Shown in pieces: positions 1 to 8,862 of a stretch of 64,000 nucleotides of DNA (positions within the stretch are counted from its first letter, which is position 1; the number at the start of each line of letters is the position of its first letter). The DNA is from Lachnospiraceae bacterium (GTDB lineage Bacteria > Bacillota > Clostridia > Lachnospirales > Lachnospiraceae), in contig JAQXJP010000035.1 in assembly GCA_029008875.1 (NCBI GenBank), forward strand, positions 186,001 to 250,000, in the 5' to 3' direction. A model generated the notes under the pieces. It did not search any database, had not been told where the DNA came from, and saw only the letters and a list, made by a program, of their open reading frames with translations. The position numbers and the translations under genes are program-made.

Positions 1-919
1 ATGCATCCGTTCCCTGAATCTCACCGTCTGCCACGGTGTCGTCAAAGAACGTGACAGCCAGAGATTTCGCATCCGCCACCACATGGTTGTTGGTAGCAAT
101 ATAGATATTTTCATCGTCCTGAGCCACGATAATTCCGGATCCGCAGCTTTCCGTCTCATAGGATTGTGACATTCCGAAGAAACTCTGGTATGTGACAGTT
201 CCGGTATTTGTGATTGCCACAATACTCGGCATAACCGCATCCACCACAGCGGACACATCCAACAGATCCGCCGCATGTCCGGTGCTGGTCTGCTGGAGAG
301 CCCCGTCTGAGTTGCCGCCGGCACTGCTTCCGCTACTGTTCCCATTTTCACCACCTGACGACGCGTCAGATTCCAGCGCACTTCCCGACGCTCCGATTGT
401 CTTGGTTCCCGCAAAAGTAATTCCGGTGAACATCAAACCGGACACCAGTCCAAACACAAGCGCTATGGCCGCCGTCTTGGCAAGCGTCACGCCAAAGCCC
501 GATTTTCCGCCGTTGGCGCGATCGCCTCTGTTTCTCCTCTTCTTCTTTCCTCTCTCTTGGGGAACCTGTCCCCCACAGTAAGCCGTGCCCCCTTGAGATT
601 GGCCGTAGCCGCTCTGAGATTGCTGGCCATATGCGCCGTAGCCACCCTGGGTTTGTTGACCGGATGCGCCGTAGCCACCTTGGGTTTGTTGACCGGATGC
701 GCCGTAGCTGCCTTGGGTTTGCTGGCCGGATGCGCCGTAGCCACCCTGGGTTTGTTGACCGGATGTACCGTAGCCACCCTGGGTTTGTTGACCGGATGTA
801 CCGTAGCCGCCCTGGGTTTGTTGACCGGATGACCCGTAGCTTCCTTGCCCTTGACTTCCGTATCCCGAGCCCCCCTGTCCTTGGTTCCCCTGTTGCATAT
901 TCTCAAAATTATGATCCAT
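1..919 (-). CDS. HtrA/DegP-like trypsin-family serine protease, N-terminal part (runs off the left edge), with Gly/Gln-rich repeat N-terminus and one TM segment
   Basis: Minus-strand reading from ATG at 919: MDHNFENMQQGNQ...(ASGQQTQGGYG)n...TM...VMPSIVAITNTG...SCGSGIIVAQDDENIYIATNNHVVADA. The GSGIIV...ATNNHVV motif is typical of HtrA proteases. Absent from the ORF track because it is truncated by the window edge. Confidence 0.85.
   Translation of the reverse strand, partial: MDHNFENMQQGNQGQGGSGYGSQGQGSYGSSGQQTQGGYGTSGQQTQGGYGTSGQQTQGGYGASGQQTQGSYGASGQQTQGGYGASGQQTQGGYGAYGQQSQSGYGQSQGGTAYCGGQVPQERGKKKRRNRGDRANGGKSGFGVTLAKTAAIALVFGLVSGLMFTGITFAGTKTIGASGSALESDASSGGENGNSSGSSAGGNSDGALQQTSTGHAADLLDVSAVVDAVMPSIVAITNTGTVTYQSFFGMSQSYETESCGSGIIVAQDDENIYIATNNHVVADAKSLAVTFFDDTVADGEIQGTDA
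603..833. repeat. 33-bp in-frame tandem repeat (about 6 near-perfect units plus 1 degenerate) encoding ASGQQTQGGYG
   Basis: Direct reading of the repeated unit ccgtagccaccctgggtttgttgaccggatgcg. Confidence 0.9.
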
Positions 920-966
920 GATAATCGTCCCTTCCTTCTATAGATTTGTGTTTCTCCAAATATATC

Positions 967-1058
967 ATCGCAATTCCTTTTAATCATATTGCAATACTTT
1001 TTCATCATATCGCAATTTCTTTTTGTCTTATTGCAACATTTTTTCATTATATCGCAAT
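967..1058. promoter_or_regulatory. Five AT(C/T)GCAA motifs at exact 21-bp spacing upstream of the HtrA-like gene
   Basis: ATCGCAAT 967, ATTGCAAT 988, ATCGCAAT 1009, ATTGCAAC 1030, ATCGCAAT 1051. Confidence 0.7.
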
Positions 1059-1181
1059 TTTTATTATATCTCATTTTCTTTCTCGATGATTATTTACCAT
1101 CAACTCTAATGTGATTCTGTGTTCAAAATGTGTCACAAATCTATATTTTTTGTGAAAAATCCCCCCGGCTTCTCTTCACCT

Positions 1182-1425
1182 TTTACTAACGTTTTTCTCC
1201 TTTTCACCACATTCCTTTAGTAATCTTTCAGCGGTTTACTAACTTTTCTTCCTGTTCTCCCATATCCATTAGTAAATTCTCCATCCAATCTTCCCGTATC
1301 TGCCTCATTTTACTAATGATTTGCCGTTTCCCGGTCAATCCGTTAGTAAATCTCATGGAATCCCCCTGGAGTTCAGTCCATTTTTACTAACGTTTTTCTC
1401 CTTTTCTCCCCATCTCGTTAGTAAA
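1182..1425. repeat. Four inverted pairs of TTTACTAAY ... RTTAGTAAA in the intergenic region
   Basis: TTTACTAAC 1182, 1235, 1383 and TTTACTAAT 1309; partners (TTAGTAA) at about 1216, 1268, 1342, 1417. Start-to-start spacing is 33-34 bp in every pair. Confidence 0.75.
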
Positions 1426-1443
1426 TCGCCAGGGTGCACCTCC

Positions 1444-1478
1444 AAAAAAATCGCTGTGGGCTCTCCCACAGCGATTTC
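1444..1478 (-). terminator. Rho-independent terminator downstream of glmS
   Basis: AAATCGCTGTGGG-CTCT-CCCACAGCGATTT hairpin followed on the minus strand by TTTTTTT. Confidence 0.85.
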
Positions 1479-1502
1479 TCTTTAAACTACTTCACAGAAC
1501 AT

Positions 1503-1553
1503 TTCGCCTCAGACTATTATCTTTATCTGCCTTCGCCTCAGACTATTATCTTT
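1503..1553. repeat. 22-bp direct repeat TTCGCCTCAGACTATTATCTTT, period 29 bp
   Basis: Exact copies at 1503-1524 and 1532-1553. Confidence 0.9.
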
Positions 1554-1590
1554 GTCCTTATCCTTTGTACCACTTTCCCGAAATGCACTA

Positions 1591-3426
1591 CTATTCCACC
1601 GTAACGGATTTCGCCAGATTACGTGGTTTATCCACATCAAGCCCCTTGCCTACCGATACATAGTAGCTGAACAGCTGGAGCGGAACAATGGCAAGTGAGT
1701 TTGTGAAATACTTGTTGGTCTTCGGAACATAGATTACATAGTCCGCATTCTTCTCAATCTCGATATTGTCCTCATTGGTAACGGCAAGGACAACAGCGCC
1801 TCGGGTCTTCACCTCAACCACGTTGCTGACAGTCTTTGCATACAAATCCTCCTGAGTCACAACCGCGGTGACAAGGGTGCCATCCTCAATCAGGGAGATG
1901 GTTCCGTGCTTCAACTCTCCGGCAGCGTACGCTTCCGAGTGAATATAGGAGATCTCCTTCAATTTCAGAGAGCCCTCCAGGGAAATCGCATAATCGATGC
2001 CTCGCCCGATGAAAAATACATCCTTTGCGGCAACATAGCGATTTGCAAACTTCTGAATGCGCTCCTTGCTTCCCAACAGGGATTCAATCTGATTCGGAAG
2101 CATCTCCATATCGTGGAGATAATCCTTCAGTTGAGCATCATTAATCTGTCCGCGGACATAGGCAAACTTCAAGGCTAGCAAATACTGTGCTACAAGCTGG
2201 CAGCTGTAAGCTTTTGTAGTTGCAACGGAAATCTCCGGTCCGGCCCAGGTATACATTACCTTGTCAGCCTCGCGGGCGATGGAACTTCCCACCACATTGA
2301 CGATACCGAGAGTGGTAATTCCCCGCTCTTTTGCCAGGCGAAGTGCCGCAAGAGAATCCGCCGTCTCCCCGGACTGGCTGATAATCACCACAAGTGCTCC
2401 ATCCTCCAAAATCGGATTGCGATAGCGGAACTCCGATGCCAAATCCACTTCCACCGGGATTCTTGCCAGACCTTCAAATACATACTTGTTGGTCACGCCG
2501 GTGTGATAAGCGGAACCGCAGGCAACAATATAAATCTTCTTGATTGCACGGATCTCATCATCCGTCATACCAAGCTCTTCGATCACAATCTGTCCGTCCT
2601 TGATCCGGGGGCTGATGGTATCCCGGACAGCCTTGGGCTGCTCGTAAATCTCCTTCAGCATAAAATGCTCAAAACCATTCTTCTCGGCAGCATTCACGTC
2701 CCAATCGATATGCTTTGCTTCCTTCTCAATTGGCTCCCCGTCCACGTTAAAGAACTCGATGGAATCCTCTGATAGGCGGGCAATCTCCTCATTCTCAATG
2801 AAATACACATCTCTGGTGTACTTGAGAACCGCGGGGACATCGGATGCAATCAGGTTGCCCTCCTTGGACTGTCCCACAATCAGCGGGCTGTCCTTGCGGA
2901 CAGAATATACCACATCCGGGTAATCCGCAAAAATGATTCCCAATGCATAGGAACCCTCAACACGGTGGATGACCTTGGTCACGGCAGTCAGTGGATCCTT
3001 ATCGTACTTGTTATAATAGTAATCCAACAGGTGCGCCACCACCTCCGTATCCGTCTCGGATAAAAACTCATAGCCTTTGTCTGACAGTTTCTTCTTCAAC
3101 TTAATGTAATTTTCTATAATTCCGTTGTGAACCACAGCAATGGACTGATCCTTGTTAAAATGAGGATGTGCATTGGTGTCAGACGGTTCTCCGTGGGTTG
3201 CCCAGCGTGTATGTCCGATTCCGATGGTTCCCGGCATGGTCTCCCCTCCGTGGGTCAACTCATCCAATACCTTCAGACGTCCTTTTGCTTTTTTGATATT
3301 GATCTGTTCTCCATCGTAGATTGCCATTCCGGCGGAGTCATATCCACGGTACTCCAGCTTGGACAGACCATCCAACAAAATCGGAGCTGCCTGCTGTCTT
3401 CCCACATATCCAACGATTCCACACAT
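1591..3426 (-). CDS. glmS: Glutamine--fructose-6-phosphate aminotransferase (isomerizing)
   Basis: MCGIVGYVG N-terminus (class II amidotransferase), two SIS domains, C-terminal KPRNLAKSVTVE. Confidence 0.98.
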   Translation of the reverse strand: MCGIVGYVGRQQAAPILLDGLSKLEYRGYDSAGMAIYDGEQINIKKAKGRLKVLDELTHGGETMPGTIGIGHTRWATHGEPSDTNAHPHFNKDQSIAVVHNGIIENYIKLKKKLSDKGYEFLSETDTEVVAHLLDYYYNKYDKDPLTAVTKVIHRVEGSYALGIIFADYPDVVYSVRKDSPLIVGQSKEGNLIASDVPAVLKYTRDVYFIENEEIARLSEDSIEFFNVDGEPIEKEAKHIDWDVNAAEKNGFEHFMLKEIYEQPKAVRDTISPRIKDGQIVIEELGMTDDEIRAIKKIYIVACGSAYHTGVTNKYVFEGLARIPVEVDLASEFRYRNPILEDGALVVIISQSGETADSLAALRLAKERGITTLGIVNVVGSSIAREADKVMYTWAGPEISVATTKAYSCQLVAQYLLALKFAYVRGQINDAQLKDYLHDMEMLPNQIESLLGSKERIQKFANRYVAAKDVFFIGRGIDYAISLEGSLKLKEISYIHSEAYAAGELKHGTISLIEDGTLVTAVVTQEDLYAKTVSNVVEVKTRGAVVLAVTNEDNIEIEKNADYVIYVPKTNKYFTNSLAIVPLQLFSYYVSVGKGLDVDKPRNLAKSVTVE

Positions 3427-3491
3427 AATCTTCTACCTCGCTTTTTCGGTAATTCCTATATCATACACTTCCGTGCGTATAAAAACAAGAC

Positions 3492-4700
3492 TTACACCTG
3501 AATTCCGTTCTTTGCCAACAATTCCCTTGCGGACTCCACGGAATCCACGCCGGTGGCATTTTTGATGGGTGCAAACTCACGCTCACGCACCACCTCAAAG
3601 GACAGACAGTCGTCCATCATGTAGATCATATCCAAAATCAGGGTTTCAAACTTGTAAGCATTCGGGGTCTCCGGCTTTACCAGCTGTCCCTGCTCATCCA
3701 GGTACGGAACCTTTTTCTCCACGATGTGCATGGGCAAATTGCAATTTAAAATCTCCATCAGCTTATCCACCCGGAACAGATAATTCAGGATCACGCCGAA
3801 TCCATACAAGAGGGATCCGTTTTCGTTGGTGGCGGTGGCCATCTCCTCCGTCAACTCATAGTACTCGATGATGGACGGCTTGCCATCCTCCAGGCAGAGA
3901 GCTCCCACGCGCTCATGGGGATCCGCCTTGCGCACCACCTTGGCCCCGCTGACACACCCGGACTGGATGGTTGCACCCACAAACACCGGATCTGCAATCT
4001 GCTGCAACACGTTATCCACCGCAAACACATTGAGCCATTCCACGCCCTTTTCCTGCATATCCTTGTCAAGCCCGGCCCGAACCAGGGACTTGAACCAGCC
4101 ACCGTTTCCGTTGGGGGACATTGCGAGAGAATCCTCACTCTCCAGGAGCACATTTCCCTCAAAGTCCACCGCCGGAACCATCTCCTGCACGAAGAACTTC
4201 ACAAAATCCGGATTGTATCCGAAGAAATCGTGCTCTGTGAAAAAAGCACGAGTCTGGGCATCATTTTTGTCACTTGTCATGATGTAAAGGGGAATCCACG
4301 TTCCCGCGGCCTCCTTCACCTTCATCAGGTTGGCAATCAGCTGTTCAAAAATGTACAAATCCCTGGTCACACCGATATTGTACATTCCCTTCGCCTTGTC
4401 GAAACCGAGGCGGGTTCCCTGTCCGCCTGCCAGAAGGATAGCCCCCACCTTGCAGGCACGAATAGCCTCGATTCCGGTTTCCCGGAAAGCGTCCTTCTTC
4501 TGCTCGATCTCCGACAGTTCCATGGCTCCAAGAGGGGCGAAGGTTCCCCTTGCCGCCGCCTTTTGATGGATCATGTCCAGGCAGGACCAATCCATATTAT
4601 CCAACTGATTCTCCAGCTTTTCAGGGAGTTCCTGTCCCACAAGCGGAATCAGATATTTCTGATTTGTTGACAAAATCTGTTGTTCCGTCGCCTTATTCAT
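3492..4700 (-). CDS. UDPGP-family nucleotidyltransferase (UDP-N-acetylhexosamine/UDP-sugar pyrophosphorylase-like)
   Basis: AILLAGGQGTRLGFDKAKGMYNIG signature; likely start MNKATEQQ at 4700 within ORF 3492..4757. Confidence 0.85.
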   Translation of the reverse strand: MNKATEQQILSTNQKYLIPLVGQELPEKLENQLDNMDWSCLDMIHQKAAARGTFAPLGAMELSEIEQKKDAFRETGIEAIRACKVGAILLAGGQGTRLGFDKAKGMYNIGVTRDLYIFEQLIANLMKVKEAAGTWIPLYIMTSDKNDAQTRAFFTEHDFFGYNPDFVKFFVQEMVPAVDFEGNVLLESEDSLAMSPNGNGGWFKSLVRAGLDKDMQEKGVEWLNVFAVDNVLQQIADPVFVGATIQSGCVSGAKVVRKADPHERVGALCLEDGKPSIIEYYELTEEMATATNENGSLLYGFGVILNYLFRVDKLMEILNCNLPMHIVEKKVPYLDEQGQLVKPETPNAYKFETLILDMIYMMDDCLSFEVVREREFAPIKNATGVDSVESARELLAKNGIQV

Positions 4701-4716
4701 CTGTAAATCCCCCGTT

Positions 4717-4920
4717 TTACTTTTTGCGGTTATGGATATACATCCAACCATCGACATAATCCTGCCGTTCTTGTTCCGACATTTCCGTGTACTTGTTAAA
4801 ATCCAGATTCGTCACGCGCATATGCTTTTCGCCACACTTATGGCATTCCACATCACTTCTCCTCGAGACCATCCGAACCCAGCCACACTTCGGACAAATG
4901 TATATCTTCATCATAGCCAA
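4717..4920 (-). CDS. Small zinc-ribbon protein
   Basis: CPKCGW...CHKCGE, 67 aa. Confidence 0.6.
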   Translation of the reverse strand: MAMMKIYICPKCGWVRMVSRRSDVECHKCGEKHMRVTNLDFNKYTEMSEQERQDYVDGWMYIHNRKK

Positions 4921-4943
4921 AACCTACTCTACCAAAAATCTAA

Positions 4944-6668
4944 TTACTCAAAAATGCGAAGGACATCCGCCTTAAGTTCCTCAAGCTTTGCATCTGCGCT
5001 TTCCAGAGTTGTTCCCTTCACGCCGCAATAGAACTTAATCTTCGGCTCTGTTCCGGAAGGGCGGACACAGCACCATGCATTGTCTGCCAATTCATAATAC
5101 AGCACGTTGGAACTCGGAAGTCCCGTGGCGGTAACCTCCCCGGTCTTCATATCCTTTCTGGTATCCGCCTTGTAATCGCGCACGGCGAGAACCTCGTATC
5201 CTCCAACGGATGCAGGAGTATTCTCACGGGCACGAGCCATGGTCTCCTGAATCTGGGCAGCCCCATCGATTCCCTTGAGTGTGAGGGTTGCGATTCCCTC
5301 GCGGTAATATCCGTACTTTTCATACATATCAATCATGGCATCCCACAGCGTCTTACCCTGTGCCTTGTGATATGCCGCAACCTCGCAGAGCATACAAACT
5401 GCTGCCGGAGCATCCTTATCCCTTGCGTAGGTTCCCGGAAGACAGCCATAGCTCTCCTCCATACCGAACACATAATTGTTGCATCCGGTCTTCTCGAACT
5501 TGAGCATCTGCTCACCGATATATTTGAATCCGGTCAACACTTCAATCAACTCCACATCATACGCCGCCGCAATTGCCTTGGCCATGTCGGTGGACACGAT
5601 GGACTCCACAAGAGCCGGATTCTTCGGCATGGTGCCATTCTTTCTCTTCTCACCCAACATGTAATCCGCAATCAGCATCGCAGACATGTTGCCGGTGAAG
5701 GTGACATACTCCCCACTTTTAGTATCCTTGCAATATACGCCAAGACGATCCGCATCCGGGTCCGTTGCCAGCACGATATCCGCATCCTTTTCCTTGGCCA
5801 GTTTCAGCGCCAGCTCCCAAGCGTCCGGGTTCTCCGGGTTCGGGTAAGGGCAGGTGGGGAAGTTTCCGTCCGCAACCGCCTGCTGGGGCTCGATATATAC
5901 GTTCTCAAAGCCCAGATCCTGCAACACTCTCTGAACCGGGCGAAGCCCCGTTCCATGCAGAGGAGTGTACACAATCTTGATGTCCTTTGCCATCTCCTTG
6001 ATGATCTCCGGATGGATGGAAAGCTTGCGAAGCTCCGCAAAATATCCTTCCTCCACATCCTCACCGATGATATTGTACAATCCCGCGGCGATAGCGGCAT
6101 CCTTATCCATGGTTTTCACCATATCAAAGGAAGTCACCTTCACAACCTCTGCCATGATATTGGTGTCATGGGGCGGTGTCACCTGTGCGCCGTCCTCCCA
6201 ATATACCTTGTATCCGTTGTACTCTCTGGGGTTGTGGCTTGCCGTAATGACGATACCTGCGATGGTTCCCAATGTACGAACCGCATAGGACAGTTCCGGC
6301 ACCGGAGCAAGCTGCGGGAAAACATAGGTCTTGATTCCGTTTGCCGCAAGACACAGAGCAGCGGCATCGGTAAACTCATCATGCATCAGGCGGGAATCGT
6401 GTGCGATTGCAACGCCCCTGTCCTGGGCTCCTTGAGAGATAATATAGTTTGCCAGACCCTGTGTCGCCTGACGAACGGTATATATATTCATACGGTTGGT
6501 TCCTGCACCGATCACTCCGCGCAGACCGGCAGTACCAAATTCCAAAGTACGATAGAAACGGTCTTCAATCTCTGCCTTATCATCCGCGATTGCTGCAAGT
6601 TCAGCCTTCGTCGCCTCATCAAAGTAAGGATCTGTGCACCACTTTTGATACTCACTATAGAAATCCAT
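4944..6668 (-). CDS. Phosphoglucomutase/phosphomannomutase (alpha-D-phosphohexomutase)
   Basis: TASHNPREYNGYK catalytic Ser loop, DPDADRLG metal loop, RPSGTEPKIKFY; likely start MDFYSEYQKW. Confidence 0.95.
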   Translation of the reverse strand: MDFYSEYQKWCTDPYFDEATKAELAAIADDKAEIEDRFYRTLEFGTAGLRGVIGAGTNRMNIYTVRQATQGLANYIISQGAQDRGVAIAHDSRLMHDEFTDAAALCLAANGIKTYVFPQLAPVPELSYAVRTLGTIAGIVITASHNPREYNGYKVYWEDGAQVTPPHDTNIMAEVVKVTSFDMVKTMDKDAAIAAGLYNIIGEDVEEGYFAELRKLSIHPEIIKEMAKDIKIVYTPLHGTGLRPVQRVLQDLGFENVYIEPQQAVADGNFPTCPYPNPENPDAWELALKLAKEKDADIVLATDPDADRLGVYCKDTKSGEYVTFTGNMSAMLIADYMLGEKRKNGTMPKNPALVESIVSTDMAKAIAAAYDVELIEVLTGFKYIGEQMLKFEKTGCNNYVFGMEESYGCLPGTYARDKDAPAAVCMLCEVAAYHKAQGKTLWDAMIDMYEKYGYYREGIATLTLKGIDGAAQIQETMARARENTPASVGGYEVLAVRDYKADTRKDMKTGEVTATGLPSSNVLYYELADNAWCCVRPSGTEPKIKFYCGVKGTTLESADAKLEELKADVLRIFE

Positions 6669-6860
6669 AATTATTTTCCTCCATTTCAACTCGCTATCAC
6701 ACGGTATTCTATCACACTCCACCCAAATTTGGAAGTTTTTCGGAAAAATGTTTTTTTTATTATTCAATTATATTATAATCATTCCATAATGGTTACGTTA
6801 CGGAACCTTTTGTGTTTTTCCAAATTTACGACCGGTTCCCGGAAAAAGGAGCTTAATATT

Positions 6861-8090
6861 ATGAAATTACCGGGCTATTATTCCTCCGGGCAGTTCGCCA
6901 AGATGGCGCAGGTATCCATCCGCACTGTCCGCTTCTACGACAAACAGAACATTTTGAAGCCTTCCTATGTCAATGAGTCCGGAGCCCGCTTCTACACCGA
7001 TGCGGACTTTGCGCGTCTGCAGCAGATTCTTCTGCTCAAATATCTGGGCTTTTCCCTGGACGATATCAAGGGAATTCTGGTGGACGATCTGGACACCCAC
7101 TATCTCAAGAACTCTCTGCAGCTTCAGAAGCAGCTGGTTTTGGACCGCATCGAGCAGATGGAGCTGGTGGCCAGCGCCATCGACGACACCGTAGCCGCCC
7201 TCACGGACGACACCGCCATCGATTGGAGTCAGATGCTGGATTTGATTCACCTGACGGGCATGGAAAAAAGCTTGAAAACCCAATATCAGAACGCCAGCAA
7301 TATCTCCGCCCGCATCCGCCTGCACAAGGACTACTCCACCAACCCCAAAGGATGGTTTCCCTGGATATTTGAACAGTGTTCAGAGTTCTTTACATCCGCT
7401 GTTTCCAAGCCTTTTCGCGTTTTGGAGATTGGGTGCGGAAACGGCGCTCTGTGGACCGAGAATCTGGAAAAATTGCCCGGTTCCGACCAAATTCACATCA
7501 CTTTGTCCGACATCTCCGAGGGAATGATCCGTGATGTGCGCCGTACCATCGGGAACGATTCCCGCTTCTCCTTTGCCACCTTCGATTGCCATGCGCTGCC
7601 CTATGAGGCCAACTCCTTCGACCTTGTCATCGCCAATCATGTGCTCTTCTACTGCGAGGACATCCCCGGAGTCTGCCGTGAAGTACGCCGCGTGCTGAAA
7701 TCCCCCTCCGCCGGGTGTAAACCGGACTGTCGGGGCGGAGTCTTTCTGTGCAGTGCCTACGGTGCCGCCCACATGCAGGAGATCACACACCTGGTACAGG
7801 AATTCGATCCCCGCATCGTCCTCTCCGCCCAGAAACTGTATGAAAACTTCGGCCTGGAAAATGGTGAAGGTATTTTGAAAAAAGCCTTTTCCCGGATACT
7901 GCTGAAGCGCTACGAGGACGAGATTGTACTTGACTCTGCGGAACCCTTGATTGAATACATTCTCTCCTGCCACGGCAATCAGAATCAATATCTGCTGGAC
8001 CGATACCACGATTTCCGGGTTTTTGTGGAGAAAAAGACAAAAAAAGACTTCCACATCACCAAGGATGCAGGAGTCTTTCTCTGCTCATAA
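6861..8090 (+). CDS. MerR-family regulator fused to a class I SAM-dependent methyltransferase
   Basis: YSSGQFAKMAQVSIRTVRFYDKQNILKPS (MerR HTH) and VLEIGCGNGALW (motif I). The true start is MKLPGYYS at 6861, not 5367. Confidence 0.85.
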   Translation: MKLPGYYSSGQFAKMAQVSIRTVRFYDKQNILKPSYVNESGARFYTDADFARLQQILLLKYLGFSLDDIKGILVDDLDTHYLKNSLQLQKQLVLDRIEQMELVASAIDDTVAALTDDTAIDWSQMLDLIHLTGMEKSLKTQYQNASNISARIRLHKDYSTNPKGWFPWIFEQCSEFFTSAVSKPFRVLEIGCGNGALWTENLEKLPGSDQIHITLSDISEGMIRDVRRTIGNDSRFSFATFDCHALPYEANSFDLVIANHVLFYCEDIPGVCREVRRVLKSPSAGCKPDCRGGVFLCSAYGAAHMQEITHLVQEFDPRIVLSAQKLYENFGLENGEGILKKAFSRILLKRYEDEIVLDSAEPLIEYILSCHGNQNQYLLDRYHDFRVFVEKKTKKDFHITKDAGVFLCS

Positions 8091-8126
8091 TCACTGCCGA
8101 CAGCGTTGTCAGCGATTCCTCTATGC

Positions 8127-8735
8127 TTAAAATGCAAAGGTATCCTTCAGTCCAACCCACAGCTGATCCTTATCACTGAGATTCAGCGGAGTTCCGTCCG
8201 CAAGGGTATATCCTGCAGCGGAGGCATTTCCCGGATACTCTCCCTGAAGGGTGGGCCACTCAATTCCGATCTCCGGATCGTTCCACGCAAGTCCGCCCTC
8301 GTCTCCCTGGTGCCAGAAATCTGTCACCTTGTAGCAGAACTCTGCAATGTCAGAGAGCACCAAAAATCCATGGGCAAACCCCTCCGGAATCAAAAACTGT
8401 TTCTTGTTCTCCTCGGTAAGCTCCACACCATACCATTTTCCGTATGTCTTGGAATCCTTCCGCAAATCCACAGCCACATCAAACACCGATCCCTTCACCG
8501 CCCGAACCAGCTTTGCCTGTGGAAATTCCTTCTGGAAATGCAGCCCGCGAAGCACGCCCTTGGTGGAGCAGGACTGATTATCCTGCACAAACACACGGTC
8601 GATTCCCGCCTCCTGCATATCTCTGGAATTGTAGGTTTCCATAAAATATCCGCGATTATCTCCATGTACCGCAGGCTCGATAATGCAAAGTCCCTCGATT
8701 CCGCCCACGTTTTTCTCTACTTTAATCTGTCCCAT
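8127..8735 (-). CDS. rfbC: dTDP-4-dehydrorhamnose 3,5-epimerase
   Basis: GLCIIEPAVHGDNRGYFMETYNSRDM, SCSTKGVLRGLHFQ, GFAHGFLVLS. Confidence 0.95.
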   Translation of the reverse strand: MGQIKVEKNVGGIEGLCIIEPAVHGDNRGYFMETYNSRDMQEAGIDRVFVQDNQSCSTKGVLRGLHFQKEFPQAKLVRAVKGSVFDVAVDLRKDSKTYGKWYGVELTEENKKQFLIPEGFAHGFLVLSDIAEFCYKVTDFWHQGDEGGLAWNDPEIGIEWPTLQGEYPGNASAAGYTLADGTPLNLSDKDQLWVGLKDTFAF

Positions 8736-8862
8736 GATGACAAACAATCCTCCAATTCTATCTCTGTTACTAACGAATCCCTCTCTCCCGGCATTCTTCT
8801 CTGTCCGAAAGCCTTCTCCTTACGAATTTCCTCTCCGCACCAAATCCATCCCTGCACTATAT

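Noticed and set aside
603-833. CRISPR-like array
   Set aside because: Units are contiguous with no unique spacers and encode an in-frame peptide repeat.
557-1074. ORFs 557..832 (+), 631..921 (+) and 487..1074 (-) over the repeat region
   Set aside because: The 33-bp repeat (a multiple of 3) keeps several frames open; the HtrA-like frame explains the region with recognisable domains.
3427-3491. glmS ribozyme upstream of glmS
   Set aside because: Only about 65 bp separate glmS from the upstream gene, too short for the ribozyme, and no core motif was seen.
3851-4670. Antisense ORFs such as 3915..4670, 9241..9843, 10032..10781, 13080..14012, 30100..31101
   Set aside because: They are shadows of well-supported genes on the other strand with no recognisable domains.
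5367-6860. Long 5' extension of ORF 5367..8090
   Set aside because: It is antisense to pgm; the MerR domain starts at the ATG at 6861.
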